The notes: generated by a model not told the origin, from the sequence alone. 38,408 nucleotides of DNA from Mycobacterium sp. E2733 (GCF_001667585.1 NZ_LZJZ01000121.1:1-38408); one strand, 5' to 3'; shown: positions 7,423 to 15,836, numbered from the stretch's first letter. Translations and numbers: made by a program.

Positions 7423-7668
7423 ATGACTGTGAAAGAGGTACCGCAACGTGTTTGGCGCGGCCGGCGCAAAGCTATGCGGTTGCAGCGAGACCTGTGGTTT
7501 GCGCAGTTGGCCCTTTGGCCGACGTTGATAGTGGTGGCCGTTGTGCTTTCGGCGGTCACCTGGGCCCTGTGGCAACGCAAGTCCCGTCGGCGTCAACCCG
7601 ACGCGGTGCCGCCATTGACGGATCCTTCCTGGGCCGGCGCACCGCCACAGACAGGCCTCAGCGGCTGA
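7423..7668 (+). CDS. Small single-pass membrane protein, SigF-dependent candidate
   Basis: The 81-aa product has a basic N-terminus (KEVPQRVWRGRRKAMRLQRD), one membrane helix (ALWPTLIVVAVVLSAVTWALW), then a basic stop-transfer (QRKSRRR) and a proline-rich tail. No family is recognised. ATG 7423 is chosen because the SigF-type -10 box at 7407-7412 excludes the upstream in-frame ATG at 7411. The 3' end overlaps the convergent DUF2784 gene by 11 bp. Confidence 0.55.
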   Translation: MTVKEVPQRVWRGRRKAMRLQRDLWFAQLALWPTLIVVAVVLSAVTWALWQRKSRRRQPDAVPPLTDPSWAGAPPQTGLSG

Positions 7669-8017
7669 CGCGTCTCGCGAACAGGCCCCAGGAGACGGCG
7701 GCCAACACGAACGCGAACGTCTGTGCGACCCCGACGCGGCCGGACGGAACGAAAAGCCCTGCGACATAACGGTCGACGAACCCCGTTGAGGGTAATGGGT
7801 CCATGTCGGCGCGGCGACGCGCCCATGATTCCAGTGACGTCAACGGGCACGGCAGCTTGAGCGCGATGACGGCGGCGCCCCAGGCGACGGCCGCCCGGTG
7901 CAGCGCGATTGTCCGCGGCCAGCGCAGCGCGAGGAAGCCGCCGGCCGGTACGTAGGCCAGGTAGGCAAGGTGCACGCCGACCGTCAGCCCGACCACGGCG
8001 ACATACCTTCTTCGCAT
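7658..8017 (-). CDS. DUF2784 family membrane protein, last gene of the crt operon
   Basis: The product is about 119 aa with four hydrophobic segments (YVAVVGLTVGVHLAYLAYVP, AAVAWGAAVIALK, VDRYVAGLFVP, VAQTFAFVLAAVSWGLFARR). It carries the family signature LPCPLTSLESWARRRADM between helices 2 and 3. DUF2784 is an uncharacterised integral membrane family. The start is ambiguous: ATG 8017 lies 11 bp after the Rieske gene stop, while GTG 8044 would overlap that gene by 17 bp. Position at the end of the crt operon suggests, but does not prove, a role in pigment biology. Confidence 0.8.
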   Translation of the reverse strand: MRRRYVAVVGLTVGVHLAYLAYVPAGGFLALRWPRTIALHRAAVAWGAAVIALKLPCPLTSLESWARRRADMDPLPSTGFVDRYVAGLFVPSGRVGVAQTFAFVLAAVSWGLFARRVSR

Positions 8018-8027
8018 GGCCAAGCCG

Positions 8028-9038
8028 TCAGCCGAGACCGGCACGCACCTGGTAGCGGCGCTCGGCGTAGGCGAGATCGTCGCGCCAGAGTCTGCCGGCC
8101 GCGAAGCGCATGAGCGGTGTGATCAGCGGTGCCGCCCGAGACGCCCGCTTGAACCCGGGCCGATCCGAATGCGCGATGGTGGCTTCCAGCACGGCGGTGC
8201 GTGGGTGCCCGTCAGGGCCGGAACCGATTGGCGTGGCGTGGGTTTCGACGGTGCTGCCGGTTCCCTCGCCGTCCACGATGCGCATCACGATGGTGCGCGC
8301 CTCGGGGCAGCTGAATTCGGCGACGACAGGGACGCCCAGGCGGCCCATCCGGAAGGTCACCGCCACCAGGAAGCGATCGATGTGTTCGGTTGGCGTGGTG
8401 AGCACTTCGAGACGCGTGAACGAGTACGGGTGGAACCACGCGCCGTGCCAGGGGTCAAGCCGATTGGCGATGACGTCGGCGGGCTCGCACACGCCCACCA
8501 TGCCGGCGACGGCGGCCAGGGTGTCGCCGGCCGGTCGGGGCGGGATCACCGGCTCCTCCAACGGGGCCTCCCCGCCCACGCTGTCGAGCCGCACCCAGAC
8601 CAGGATGCCGTCGTCGTGGCTGGGCAGTGGGCTCCACCCGAATTCACCCGTGCGGCCGTCCAGGGCCAGCCCATGCCATCGGCAGATCAATGTGCCGCGG
8701 TGCACGGTGCCGGTGGCCAGATCGGCCCCCAGGTGTGGGCAACTGCGGGGGCCGACACAAAGCCGCTGCTCCTCGTCGCGCCAGGCGACGACGTCGACTC
8801 CGGCGACCCGCGCGCCGAACGGGCGCCCGGAACGCACGTCGGCGCTGCCGGCGAACGCGAACCAGTTCCCGGTCGGTTTCTGCTGGGCGCGTTCCAGGGC
8901 GCCGTCGATGATGGCGGGTTGTGCGTCCCGGTAGGTCGGGCGTTGCTCGGCCCACGGTGTACGCGGAATTACCTGCAGGGGCCAGTCTTTGGGACGAGCG
9001 GCCGGCCACAGGTGTTGCAGCTGTTCACGAATATTCAT
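8028..9038 (-). CDS. Rieske [2Fe-2S] non-heme iron oxygenase (DUF5914-type) of the carotenoid operon
   Basis: The 336-aa protein has a Rieske domain with C100-P-H102 and C119-R-W-H122 (SCPHLGAD and CRWHGLALDG), the four ligands of a [2Fe-2S] cluster. Further on, N192-R-L-D195-P-W-H198-G-A-W-F-H203 fits the D-X2-H-X4-H mononuclear iron motif of Rieske oxygenases, so this looks like an active oxygenase and not just a ferredoxin. ATG 9038 overlaps the crtU stop (ATGA), showing translational coupling. I infer that it hydroxylates or otherwise oxidises the aromatic carotenoid made by CrtU, or assists that reaction. A partner reductase is not encoded nearby. The exact reaction is unknown to me. Confidence 0.85.
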   Translation of the reverse strand: MNIREQLQHLWPAARPKDWPLQVIPRTPWAEQRPTYRDAQPAIIDGALERAQQKPTGNWFAFAGSADVRSGRPFGARVAGVDVVAWRDEEQRLCVGPRSCPHLGADLATGTVHRGTLICRWHGLALDGRTGEFGWSPLPSHDDGILVWVRLDSVGGEAPLEEPVIPPRPAGDTLAAVAGMVGVCEPADVIANRLDPWHGAWFHPYSFTRLEVLTTPTEHIDRFLVAVTFRMGRLGVPVVAEFSCPEARTIVMRIVDGEGTGSTVETHATPIGSGPDGHPRTAVLEATIAHSDRPGFKRASRAAPLITPLMRFAAGRLWRDDLAYAERRYQVRAGLG

Positions 9039-10582
9039 CGTTCGGCGGGTCCTTCGCGGGTGGCGAGCCATCGCAACAGGGGTGACCGGCCGCGGGTGGG
9101 TACGGTGACCAACGGGTGGCCGGCCAGTCCCCATCTTCCCAGCAAATGGTTCGCGGCGCACCATCCCGTCGTGGCGGCGCGCTCCATGAGTGCCACGGGC
9201 AAGTCGATGCGGACGGCGTCGCCGGCCAACAGCAGACCGGGCTGCGGCGTGACCACCGCGGGGCGGTGCGCATAGGATCCTGGCGAAAACAGCGGGCAAT
9301 CGTTGCGTTCCAGCAGCCGTTCGCAAACGATTTGCGCCGCCGCGGTTTCCGGATAGATCTTGTGCAACTGGCGCAGCATGGCGGCGCGCGACGGCGGGGC
9401 GTCGAGGGCGTAGGAGTGCAATTCGACGACGGACCCATGGTGAGTGCGTGACCACTCCGCGGCTTGAAGTTCGTAGCGCTCCAACACGCTGATGTTGTCC
9501 AGTGGTTCGTGGCCGGCCGTGCCCAGGAACGCCGGCCGCCGGGAATCAACGGGCCGATCGAGCCACAACCGATAGACGGCGAATGGCGGTGCGGTGCACA
9601 GCCGCGCGATCTGTGCGCGCCACCCATCGGTGGCCAGGCCGGTCGAGGCCGCGACGACGCGCTGCAGACCCGCCACGTCGGTGGCCAGCACCACGGCATC
9701 CGCCTCCACGTGGTCGCCCGCATCGGTCTGCACCCGGAACCGCCCCGTCGGCCCCGTGTCGATGTGCGAGGCGCCGGTGCCGAGCCGGAACCGCACGTCA
9801 CGTGCCTCGAGGTAATGCCGCAGCGGCTTCCAGAGGGCGCTGTCGTAGTTCGACGTGGGGACGTCGAAGATGAGGCCCTCGGACGACCCGAGGAAGTAGA
9901 TGTGGAACATGGTCGCCAACTCGGCGGCGGAAAGCTTCGAGGGGTCGGCGAAGAAGCTCCGGGAGAACACCTCGAACGCCAGATGCCTTGCCGCCTCCGG
10001 GAATCGGATGCTCTTCAGGAACGTCGCGGCGTCGAAGTGATCGAGGCGGTCATAGATTTCCGGCACGGACACCGCGGCCAATGGAGCGGCCGCGCGAGCA
10101 TCGATCTGAAGGAAGTCGCGAAGCCGGAAGGTCGGGCTGCGAGCGGCGAAGGCCACCGCATTCCATGGCGGGGTCCGCGGCAGCCCCCGGAAGGTGTCGC
10201 GCCGGCCCGCCCCGTCGATGAGCGGATAGTCGGCGACGGGTGTGAGCATTCGCAGGTGCGGTTCGATGCGCCCGAGCAGGGCCCGCAGGTTGTAATACTG
10301 CCGGAAGAACGCGTGGAAGCCGCGATTCATCGCGAGGTCGGCCCCGGCGTCGCGCTCCGTCCAGCCACCCACCCGGCCGCCGAGGTAGTGTTCGCGCTCG
10401 ATCACCTCGACGGCGACGCCGCGTTCGGCCAGTCCGGTGGCGGCGGTCAGGCCCGCGATGCCACCGCCCACCACGACCACTCGTGGCCGCGAGGGGAGGG
10501 TGCCGACATCCGGCAAACCGGTTGCCGCGGAAAGCGTTTCGCGTCGGCGATCTGTAGGGTGACCGGGCACGAGAGCCGTCAT
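9035..10582 (-). CDS. crtU: CrtU-type beta-carotene desaturase/methyltransferase (aromatic carotenoid synthase)
   Basis: The 515-aa FAD-dependent protein has the dinucleotide motif VVVVGGGIAGLTAATGLAERG at about residues 35-55, then EREHYLGGRVGGW. It also has the CrtU-characteristic segment MNRGFHAFFRQYYNLRALL and a C-terminal FAD signature, GLLLAGDAVRIDLPVALMERA. CrtU enzymes aromatise the beta-ionone rings of beta-carotene with a methyl shift, giving beta-isorenieratene and isorenieratene, as known in Streptomyces griseus and mycobacteria. The start ATG 10582 overlaps the upstream methyltransferase stop (ATGA), and its own stop overlaps the Rieske gene. The context crtE-I-B-Yc-Yd strongly supports the call. 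Confidence 0.92.
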   Translation of the reverse strand: MTALVPGHPTDRRRETLSAATGLPDVGTLPSRPRVVVVGGGIAGLTAATGLAERGVAVEVIEREHYLGGRVGGWTERDAGADLAMNRGFHAFFRQYYNLRALLGRIEPHLRMLTPVADYPLIDGAGRRDTFRGLPRTPPWNAVAFAARSPTFRLRDFLQIDARAAAPLAAVSVPEIYDRLDHFDAATFLKSIRFPEAARHLAFEVFSRSFFADPSKLSAAELATMFHIYFLGSSEGLIFDVPTSNYDSALWKPLRHYLEARDVRFRLGTGASHIDTGPTGRFRVQTDAGDHVEADAVVLATDVAGLQRVVAASTGLATDGWRAQIARLCTAPPFAVYRLWLDRPVDSRRPAFLGTAGHEPLDNISVLERYELQAAEWSRTHHGSVVELHSYALDAPPSRAAMLRQLHKIYPETAAAQIVCERLLERNDCPLFSPGSYAHRPAVVTPQPGLLLAGDAVRIDLPVALMERAATTGWCAANHLLGRWGLAGHPLVTVPTRGRSPLLRWLATREGPAER

Positions 10583-11301
10583 GGCGCATCAGCCAGGAAG
10601 GTGTGCACGATGTTGGCCTCCCAGCCCGGCATGGTTTCGCTGTGCACCGCGGTGAAGCCCGCATCGGCGAGGCGGGCCCGGAATCGTGCCGCGCCGTCGA
10701 ACTCCAGCACGCTGCGCCACAGGTAGCGGTACAGGGACGTGTCGCGGGTGCGCCACCACCCGGCGGGGATGATGATGCCCCAGCACACGGCGTGCCAGAT
10801 GCGGGTGGCCGCGGCGGAGTCGCGCACCGAGTATTCGTGCACCGCCAGGGTGGCGCCGGGTCGCAGCAGCGTCCGGAGTTTACGCAACTGGCCGTCCCGG
10901 TCGGCGAGGTTGCGGATCAGGTAGGCGGCCAGGATGCCGTCGAAAGGTCCGGTGATGCCGTGCTCGGACAGTTGCTCGACGGGCGTGTGCACGAACCGCA
11001 CCGACGGCGGCCAGTCCTTCGCTCGCGCCGCGTCGAGCATGCCCCGCGACGCGTCGATGGCGACGATGTCGGCGTCGGGCGCCACGGCCAGCAGCGCGGC
11101 CGTCGAGGCGCCGGTGCCGCAGCCGACGTCGAGCAGCCGTAAGCCCTTGCCGCGGTCGCGGATCCGCATGCGGCGGGCGGAGAGAAGCAGTTGGTCGTGG
11201 TAGCCGGGGCTGGCGCCCACCAGCCGGTCGTAGGCCGTCGCTCCGGCGTCGAACGCGGCCGACAATCTGTCGGGGGTGGGGCCGGCTTCATCGACGCGCA
11301 C
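10579..11301 (-). CDS. SAM-dependent methyltransferase of the carotenoid operon (CrtT-like)
   Basis: The 240-aa class I methyltransferase has motif I LRLLDVGCGTGASTAALLA at about residues 54-72, the acidic loop VAIDASRGMLDAA and the later LRPGATLAVHEYS, in UbiE/COQ5 style. In Streptomyces griseus the isorenieratene cluster also contains a methyltransferase gene, crtT, of unsettled function, and this is the natural comparison. The start is GTG 11301, which overlaps crtYd by 14 bp; the stop overlaps crtU by ATGA. Possible substrates are a carotenoid hydroxyl group or a quinone; the sequence does not tell which. Confidence 0.85.
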   Translation of the reverse strand: MRVDEAGPTPDRLSAAFDAGATAYDRLVGASPGYHDQLLLSARRMRIRDRGKGLRLLDVGCGTGASTAALLAVAPDADIVAIDASRGMLDAARAKDWPPSVRFVHTPVEQLSEHGITGPFDGILAAYLIRNLADRDGQLRKLRTLLRPGATLAVHEYSVRDSAAATRIWHAVCWGIIIPAGWWRTRDTSLYRYLWRSVLEFDGAARFRARLADAGFTAVHSETMPGWEANIVHTFLADAP

Positions 11302-11599
11302 GTTGGCGTTCCCAGAGCAGCAGCACGGCGGTGGCCAGCGCGAAGCCGAACAAGAAGTCCTCGACCGGGATGTCGAACGGGAAACGCAGGCCCGTGATCT
11401 GGCGGGAGTCGTAGCTGACGATGGGGGAGCTGAGCTTGGTCAGCCAGCCGTCGACCGGGACCTGGAAGCCGAGAATGATCAGCATCGACAGCCAGTAGGC
11501 GGGCCGCCGGAAGAGTCCGGTGCGCAGTACCGCCAATTCCAGTGCAATCACGGTCAATACCGCCGCCACGGCCGGAACGGTATAACCCATTCCCGTCAT
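11288..11599 (-). CDS. crtYd: Lycopene cyclase subunit CrtYd (heterodimeric type)
   Basis: The 103-aa membrane protein has three hydrophobic helices and the family motif FPFDIPVEDFLFGFALAT, equivalent to the P[IV]E[ED] motif in its partner CrtYc. CrtYc and CrtYd together cyclise lycopene to beta-carotene in actinobacteria. The start ATG 11599 overlaps the crtYc stop (ATGA), which suits 1:1 synthesis of a heterodimer. Size is normal for the family. Confidence 0.92.
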   Translation of the reverse strand: MTGMGYTVPAVAAVLTVIALELAVLRTGLFRRPAYWLSMLIILGFQVPVDGWLTKLSSPIVSYDSRQITGLRFPFDIPVEDFLFGFALATAVLLLWERQRARR

Positions 11600-11919
11600 C
11601 GTCGGTTGACCCTTTCCAGAAGGGTGCTGACCGCGTTGTAGGTCAGAAGTGCGCAAATCGGGATGACGATGAAGAACAGCACCTCTTCGATCGGCACGCG
11701 GAACGGGATGCTCAGGCCGGTGATGTAGGCGCCGTTGTACGTCCACACGTGCGCCGCGATGGCGATCTCGTCCCAGAGCAGGAATACCGCGGCCACGGGC
11801 CAGACCGCCTTCACAAGCCGCCGCCATTGCCGGTAGACGCCGGGACCGAACATCTCCAGGGGCGCGGTGATCGCCAGGCATGCGGCCAGGACCAGTAGAT
11901 ATTGCCAGCGATCGGTCAT
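11596..11919 (-). CDS. crtYc: Lycopene cyclase subunit CrtYc (heterodimeric type)
   Basis: The 107-aa membrane protein has helices near residues 5-22, 38-58 and 80-98, and the characteristic segments WDEIAIAAHVWTYN and SIPFRVPIEEVLFFIVIPI. It pairs with CrtYd to form the lycopene beta-cyclase. ATG 11919 overlaps the crtB stop (ATGA), and the stop overlaps crtYd in the same way. The two subunits resemble the fused cyclase domains of fungal and archaeal carotenoid enzymes. Confidence 0.92.
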   Translation of the reverse strand: MTDRWQYLLVLAACLAITAPLEMFGPGVYRQWRRLVKAVWPVAAVFLLWDEIAIAAHVWTYNGAYITGLSIPFRVPIEEVLFFIVIPICALLTYNAVSTLLERVNRR

Positions 11920-12872
11920 GCGGCCCCCGGGGGATCCGAAACACCGGGCGAACCATTGCGCGCCCGCCACGACCGTATCAGTCCGATGCCGGCCACCTGG
12001 AGTCGTCGAGCCTTGCCGACCGTGGCCCGGTGATTGAACACCGCGAAGTCGCTTTCCTCGATGCGGTCCAGGATTTCCGAGTACAGCGCGGCCGCGGTCG
12101 CCACGCACGGTCGCGAGCGGGGGCTCAGCGTTGCGATGCCGGCGTCTGCGAAGCGGTAAGTCTCCCTTGTGATCTCGTGCTGGGCGGCCAGCGCCTCCCG
12201 AACCCGGGGGTCGGTGCTGCGGTGCTCGTGACACCACGTCAACAATTCGCGGTCCACTCCGTGGGCGGCCAGTTCGTCGGCCGGCAGGTAGACCCGTCCG
12301 CGCAGCAGGTCTTCGTCGACATCGCGCAGGAAGTTGGTCAGCTGGAACGCCCTGCCGAGCGCGGCGGCGTAGGGCGCGGCCTCCTCGACCGGCACCACAG
12401 TCCCCAGCACCGGAAGGACCTGCAGGCCAATGACTTCGGCGGACCCACGCATGTAGAGGTTGAGCGCCTTGCGGTCCGGATAGTCGGTGACCGTGAGATC
12501 CATCCGCATCGACGCCAGGAAGTCGTCGAACAATTCGGTGGCGATCCGGTACCGGCGCGCGGTGTGGGTGACCGCAGCGAGCGCGGGATCGTCGAGGTGG
12601 TCTCCGCCCGCGAAGAACTGGTCGGCCAATTGCTGGAGTCGCTGGGCGCGGATGTCGGTGCGCAGCTGGGGATCGAGATCGTCGAGGATGTCGTCGGCGT
12701 AGCGCGCGAAGCCGTAGAGGGCGTGCACCGCCGGCCGTTGGTCGGGTGCCAGCAGCCGGGTGGCCAAGAAGAAGGTGCGGCCGTGCGCGGCGTTGAGTTC
12801 GCGGCAACGCCGGTACCCTGCGCGCAGGCGTGGATCGTCGATTCCGGCCGCGTCCAACTCGCTGCGGATCAT
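11916..12872 (-). CDS. crtB: Phytoene synthase
   Basis: The 318-aa enzyme condenses two GGPP to phytoene. Both aspartate-rich regions of trans-isoprenyl head-to-head synthases are present: FARYADDILDDL, and the second, AFQLTNFLRDVDEDLLRGRV followed by YLP. Other conserved blocks are HGRTFFLATRLL near the N-terminus and YMRGSAEVIGL. ATG 12872 overlaps the crtI stop (ATGA); longer reading upstream runs inside crtI and is not coding. The C-terminus overlaps crtYc. Confidence 0.95.
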   Translation of the reverse strand: MIRSELDAAGIDDPRLRAGYRRCRELNAAHGRTFFLATRLLAPDQRPAVHALYGFARYADDILDDLDPQLRTDIRAQRLQQLADQFFAGGDHLDDPALAAVTHTARRYRIATELFDDFLASMRMDLTVTDYPDRKALNLYMRGSAEVIGLQVLPVLGTVVPVEEAAPYAAALGRAFQLTNFLRDVDEDLLRGRVYLPADELAAHGVDRELLTWCHEHRSTDPRVREALAAQHEITRETYRFADAGIATLSPRSRPCVATAAALYSEILDRIEESDFAVFNHRATVGKARRLQVAGIGLIRSWRARNGSPGVSDPPGAA

Positions 12873-14401
12873 GTCAGCCTGGCTCCCATGTCGTGGTGCG
12901 TTGCCATCCGGTTGGGTCGGCCGGCGTCGGGGCCGGTGATGCGGTCGGCGGCGAGCCGGCCCGAGATCAGCGTGGTGGGCACGCCGACGCCGGGCACCGT
13001 CGACGACCCGGCGAGCACCGCGTTCTCGATGCCGCGCACCATGTTGGCCGGCCGGAACGGACCGGTCTGCCCGAAGGTGTGGGCGAGCGCGAAGGGGCTG
13101 CCCGCGGCCATGCCCTGACGCGCCCAGTCGGCGGGCGTGACGACGTCCAATACCGTTGCGGCGTCCGGTAATCCGGGCAACAACCGCGCCGCCACGTCGC
13201 CGATGAGATCGTGGACGTAGAGATCGCCGACGTTGCCCCAATCGATGTCCCCGCGATCCAGATTCGGCGCCGGGGCCAGGACGTACAGCAGGTCGTGCCC
13301 GTCGGGGGCGAGCGTCGGGTCGCTGGCCGTGGGGCGGGTGACCAGCAGCGACGGATCTTGCATCAGCCGCCCATCGCGGATGATGTCGGTGAACGTCTGA
13401 TCCCAGGAATCACCGAACAGGATGGTGTGATGCGCCGTGTCCGGCGCGACGCGGCGACAGCCCAGGTGCGCCACGACCGCCGACGGCGCGGACCGCAGCC
13501 GGACGGGGCGACGCGGTGTGCGGCCTAACAATTCGTAGGTCTTCGGCAGTTCGGTCGTCAGCACCACTGCGTCGCAGGCGATGGGGTCCAAGCGATCGGT
13601 TCGCACGGCGCTGACCCGTCCCCCGACGCGGTCGAGCCCGGTGACCGTGGCGTTGTAACGGAACTGGACCCCGGCGTCGGCCGCCGCCGCGGCCAGGGCG
13701 TCGGGGAGCGCGCGAACGCCACCGCGCGGGAAGAACACCCCGGCGACGGTGTCCATGTAGGCGATGACCGCGTAGACGGCCAGAGCGTTTCGTGGCGCCA
13801 CGCCGGCGTACAGCGATTGAAACGTGAAGACCCGCTGTAGCCGGGGATCGCTGATGTGGCGCCTCACCACGCGATCCCATTTGCGGAAGCCGCCGATCGC
13901 GGCAAGCCGCGCCAATTGCGGCGTGAGCAACGACAGCGGGGAATCGAAATTGGCGGCGATGAACCCGTCGAATTCGATCCGGTACAACCGGGTCAGCCAC
14001 TCGCGCAACCTCCGGTAGCCCGCTGCCTGCCCGAGGCCAGCGAACTCTTCGATGGCGGCCGCCATCCGGTCCGGATCGGTGTGCACGTCGAGCCCGCTGC
14101 CGTCGGCGAACACCGCCCGGTAGGCCGGATCAAGCGGCAGCAGCTCCAGGCGGCCCGACCGGCTGTGGCCCCCGGCCGCCAAAGTCTCATCGATGATGTC
14201 CGGCATCGTGAGCACCGTCGGCCCGGTGTCGATGCGGTAGCCGTCGATGTCGAGCCGGCCGGCGCGGCCGCCCGGCCATGGCTCGCGCTCGACCACCGTG
14301 ACCGCGCGCCCCCGTCCGGCCAGGTGCAACGCGGCGGACAGTCCCGCCAGGCCGGCGCCGATCACCACCACGTGCTCGCTGCGTCCTTCGATGGTCCGCA
14401 T
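12869..14401 (-). CDS. crtI: Phytoene desaturase (phytoene to lycopene)
   Basis: The 510-aa CrtI-type desaturase has the N-terminal FAD motif VVVIGAGLAGLSAALHLAGR followed by EREPWPGGRAGRL and DTGPTVLTMPD. The C-terminal block typical of the family reads AHTFGQTGPFRPANMVRGIE and ends LAGSSTVPGVGVPTTLISGR. It introduces four double bases' worth of desaturation into phytoene to form lycopene. ATG 14401 is preferred because GGGAG lies nine bases upstream; a GTG at 14428, abutting the crtE stop, is a longer alternative. The stop overlaps crtB. Confidence 0.94.
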   Translation of the reverse strand: MRTIEGRSEHVVVIGAGLAGLSAALHLAGRGRAVTVVEREPWPGGRAGRLDIDGYRIDTGPTVLTMPDIIDETLAAGGHSRSGRLELLPLDPAYRAVFADGSGLDVHTDPDRMAAAIEEFAGLGQAAGYRRLREWLTRLYRIEFDGFIAANFDSPLSLLTPQLARLAAIGGFRKWDRVVRRHISDPRLQRVFTFQSLYAGVAPRNALAVYAVIAYMDTVAGVFFPRGGVRALPDALAAAAADAGVQFRYNATVTGLDRVGGRVSAVRTDRLDPIACDAVVLTTELPKTYELLGRTPRRPVRLRSAPSAVVAHLGCRRVAPDTAHHTILFGDSWDQTFTDIIRDGRLMQDPSLLVTRPTASDPTLAPDGHDLLYVLAPAPNLDRGDIDWGNVGDLYVHDLIGDVAARLLPGLPDAATVLDVVTPADWARQGMAAGSPFALAHTFGQTGPFRPANMVRGIENAVLAGSSTVPGVGVPTTLISGRLAADRITGPDAGRPNRMATHHDMGARLT

Positions 14402-14428
14402 ATCAGCATGCTCCCAAACTTGTGGCAC

Positions 14429-15559
14429 TCATTCGACGCGATCCGTACAGGCGGCAGCCATCTCGTCGAGCGCGGCACGGACGGGCTCCTCGATCGGGGT
14501 GTCGCCAAGGTGTTCGCGCGCGGACGCGACCCGGTCGCTGATCATCTCCTCGATCATCGCGAGGGCACCGGTCTCGACGATCAGCGCCTTCCACCGGTCG
14601 AGCGCGTCGTCGTCGAGGTCATGGCCGTTCATCAACTCGTTCATTTCGGCGCGGGCCGGCGGATCGGCCAGCTCGTGTGCGGTCACCACGACGCTGGTCG
14701 CCTTGCGTTCCAGCAGATCTCCCCCGGACGGCTTGCCGGTGATCGCCGGCGCGCCGAAGACGCCCAAGACGTCGTCGCGAAGCTGGAACGCTTCCCCCAC
14801 GGCGGCGCCGTACCACCCCAGCCGGGTCATTGTTCGATCGTCGCAATCGGACATCGCCGCGCCGATTTCCAGCGGGCGGCGCACCGTGTAATTGCCCGAC
14901 TTGCGCCGCGCCACGTCGAGCACGGCCTCCAGCGAGGGCATGTGCCGGATATCGCTCGTCAGATCGCCGAACTGACCAATCGCCAGCTCGGTGCGCATCG
15001 TGTCGTAGCGGGGCCACGCCTGCTGCAAGCGCCTGGGCTCGACGCCGCTCTCGCGCAGCATCTGTTCGGACCAGATCAGGCAGAGGTCGCCCAGCAGGAT
15101 GGCGGCCGATTCACCGAACCGCTGCGCCGAGCCGGATAACCCGCGCTCGCGGTGCCATTGGGCGAATTGAAGGTGCGCCGACGGGCCCCCCCGCCGTTCG
15201 GCCGAACCGTCCATGACATCGTCCTGCAGCAGCGCGAATACGTGCAGCAGCTCGAAACTGGCGGCCGCCCGCAACGCCGCCTCGGAGGGCGCGGCACCGC
15301 ACAGCCATCCCAGGTACGCGAAGGTCGACCGCAAACACTTGCCGCCGGAGGCGAACGTCATCAGGACGTCGTCGGCGGCATCGATGCGCGTGTCGTTCAA
15401 CTGGGAGCGTTGGGGTGCGATGAAGTCGGCGAGGCAGGCGAGAACGTCGTGCCGCACGTGCGAGCGCCATTCATTGAAGTGCTCAGTGGCTGGCCATTCC
15501 GACGCGATTGCCGGTGACTGAGTGGCGGGTGATAACGACAAAGCGCCCATCTTGGCCAC
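14429..15559 (-). CDS. crtE: Geranylgeranyl diphosphate synthase (polyprenyl synthase)
   Basis: The 376-aa trans-isoprenyl diphosphate synthase has the first Asp-rich motif D113-D-V-M-D117 in ELLHVFALLQDDVMDGSAER and the second at D262-D263 in GEAFQLRDDVLGVFG. The K-x-x-R-S segment GGKCLRSTF is also present. It makes GGPP, the substrate of CrtB and, in Corynebacterium, the effector of CrtR. The start is GTG 15559, six bases after AGGAGG; ATG 15550 is an alternative. It is the first gene of the crt operon and is divergent from the crtR-like gene, with about 340 bp between them containing two operator-like elements. Confidence 0.93.
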   Translation of the reverse strand: MAKMGALSLSPATQSPAIASEWPATEHFNEWRSHVRHDVLACLADFIAPQRSQLNDTRIDAADDVLMTFASGGKCLRSTFAYLGWLCGAAPSEAALRAAASFELLHVFALLQDDVMDGSAERRGGPSAHLQFAQWHRERGLSGSAQRFGESAAILLGDLCLIWSEQMLRESGVEPRRLQQAWPRYDTMRTELAIGQFGDLTSDIRHMPSLEAVLDVARRKSGNYTVRRPLEIGAAMSDCDDRTMTRLGWYGAAVGEAFQLRDDVLGVFGAPAITGKPSGGDLLERKATSVVVTAHELADPPARAEMNELMNGHDLDDDALDRWKALIVETGALAMIEEMISDRVASAREHLGDTPIEEPVRAALDEMAAACTDRVE

Positions 15560-15613
15560 GGCCTCCCTCCTGGACGGCTTGGCATTCCCAGGTTAGAACG
15601 GGGCAAAAAACCT

Positions 15614-15627
15614 GCGGTCATGACCGC
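15614..15627. repeat. Perfect 14-bp palindrome in the crtE leader
   Basis: GCGGTCATGACCGC is fully self-complementary and lies 55-68 bp upstream of the crtE GTG. Like the palindrome at 6870-6885, it stands between an operator-like element and the first gene of an operon. The two palindromes differ in sequence, so a common protein is not implied. Confidence 0.45.
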
Positions 15628-15716
15628 TGATCGGAGCTATAAACCGGCCTCGCCGGCGCCCTGAACCCCGCTCCGATCGGCCCTTCTCCACCTTGGAAGA
15701 CCTTAACACCATCACC

Positions 15717-15745
15717 TTCAGAAACTGAAACATTAATTTACTGAA
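15717..15745. promoter_or_regulatory. Operator site C upstream of crtE (29-bp inverted repeat)
   Basis: TTCAGAAACTGAA (15717-15729), spacer ACA, TTAATTTACTGAA (15733-15745). The second arm's reverse complement, TTCAGTAAATTAA, agrees with the first at 10 of 13 positions and is identical to a half-site at 6919-6931. The spacing is the same as in sites A and D. Confidence 0.65.
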
Positions 15746-15836
15746 GTTCCCTTCGGTCCGCCAGTCGGGAGCGGGTCTCAGGGCTGCGTCGCCTCTGACC
15801 GCCCGCGCTCCCGGCACGGTCGTCACCGAAGTTTCA

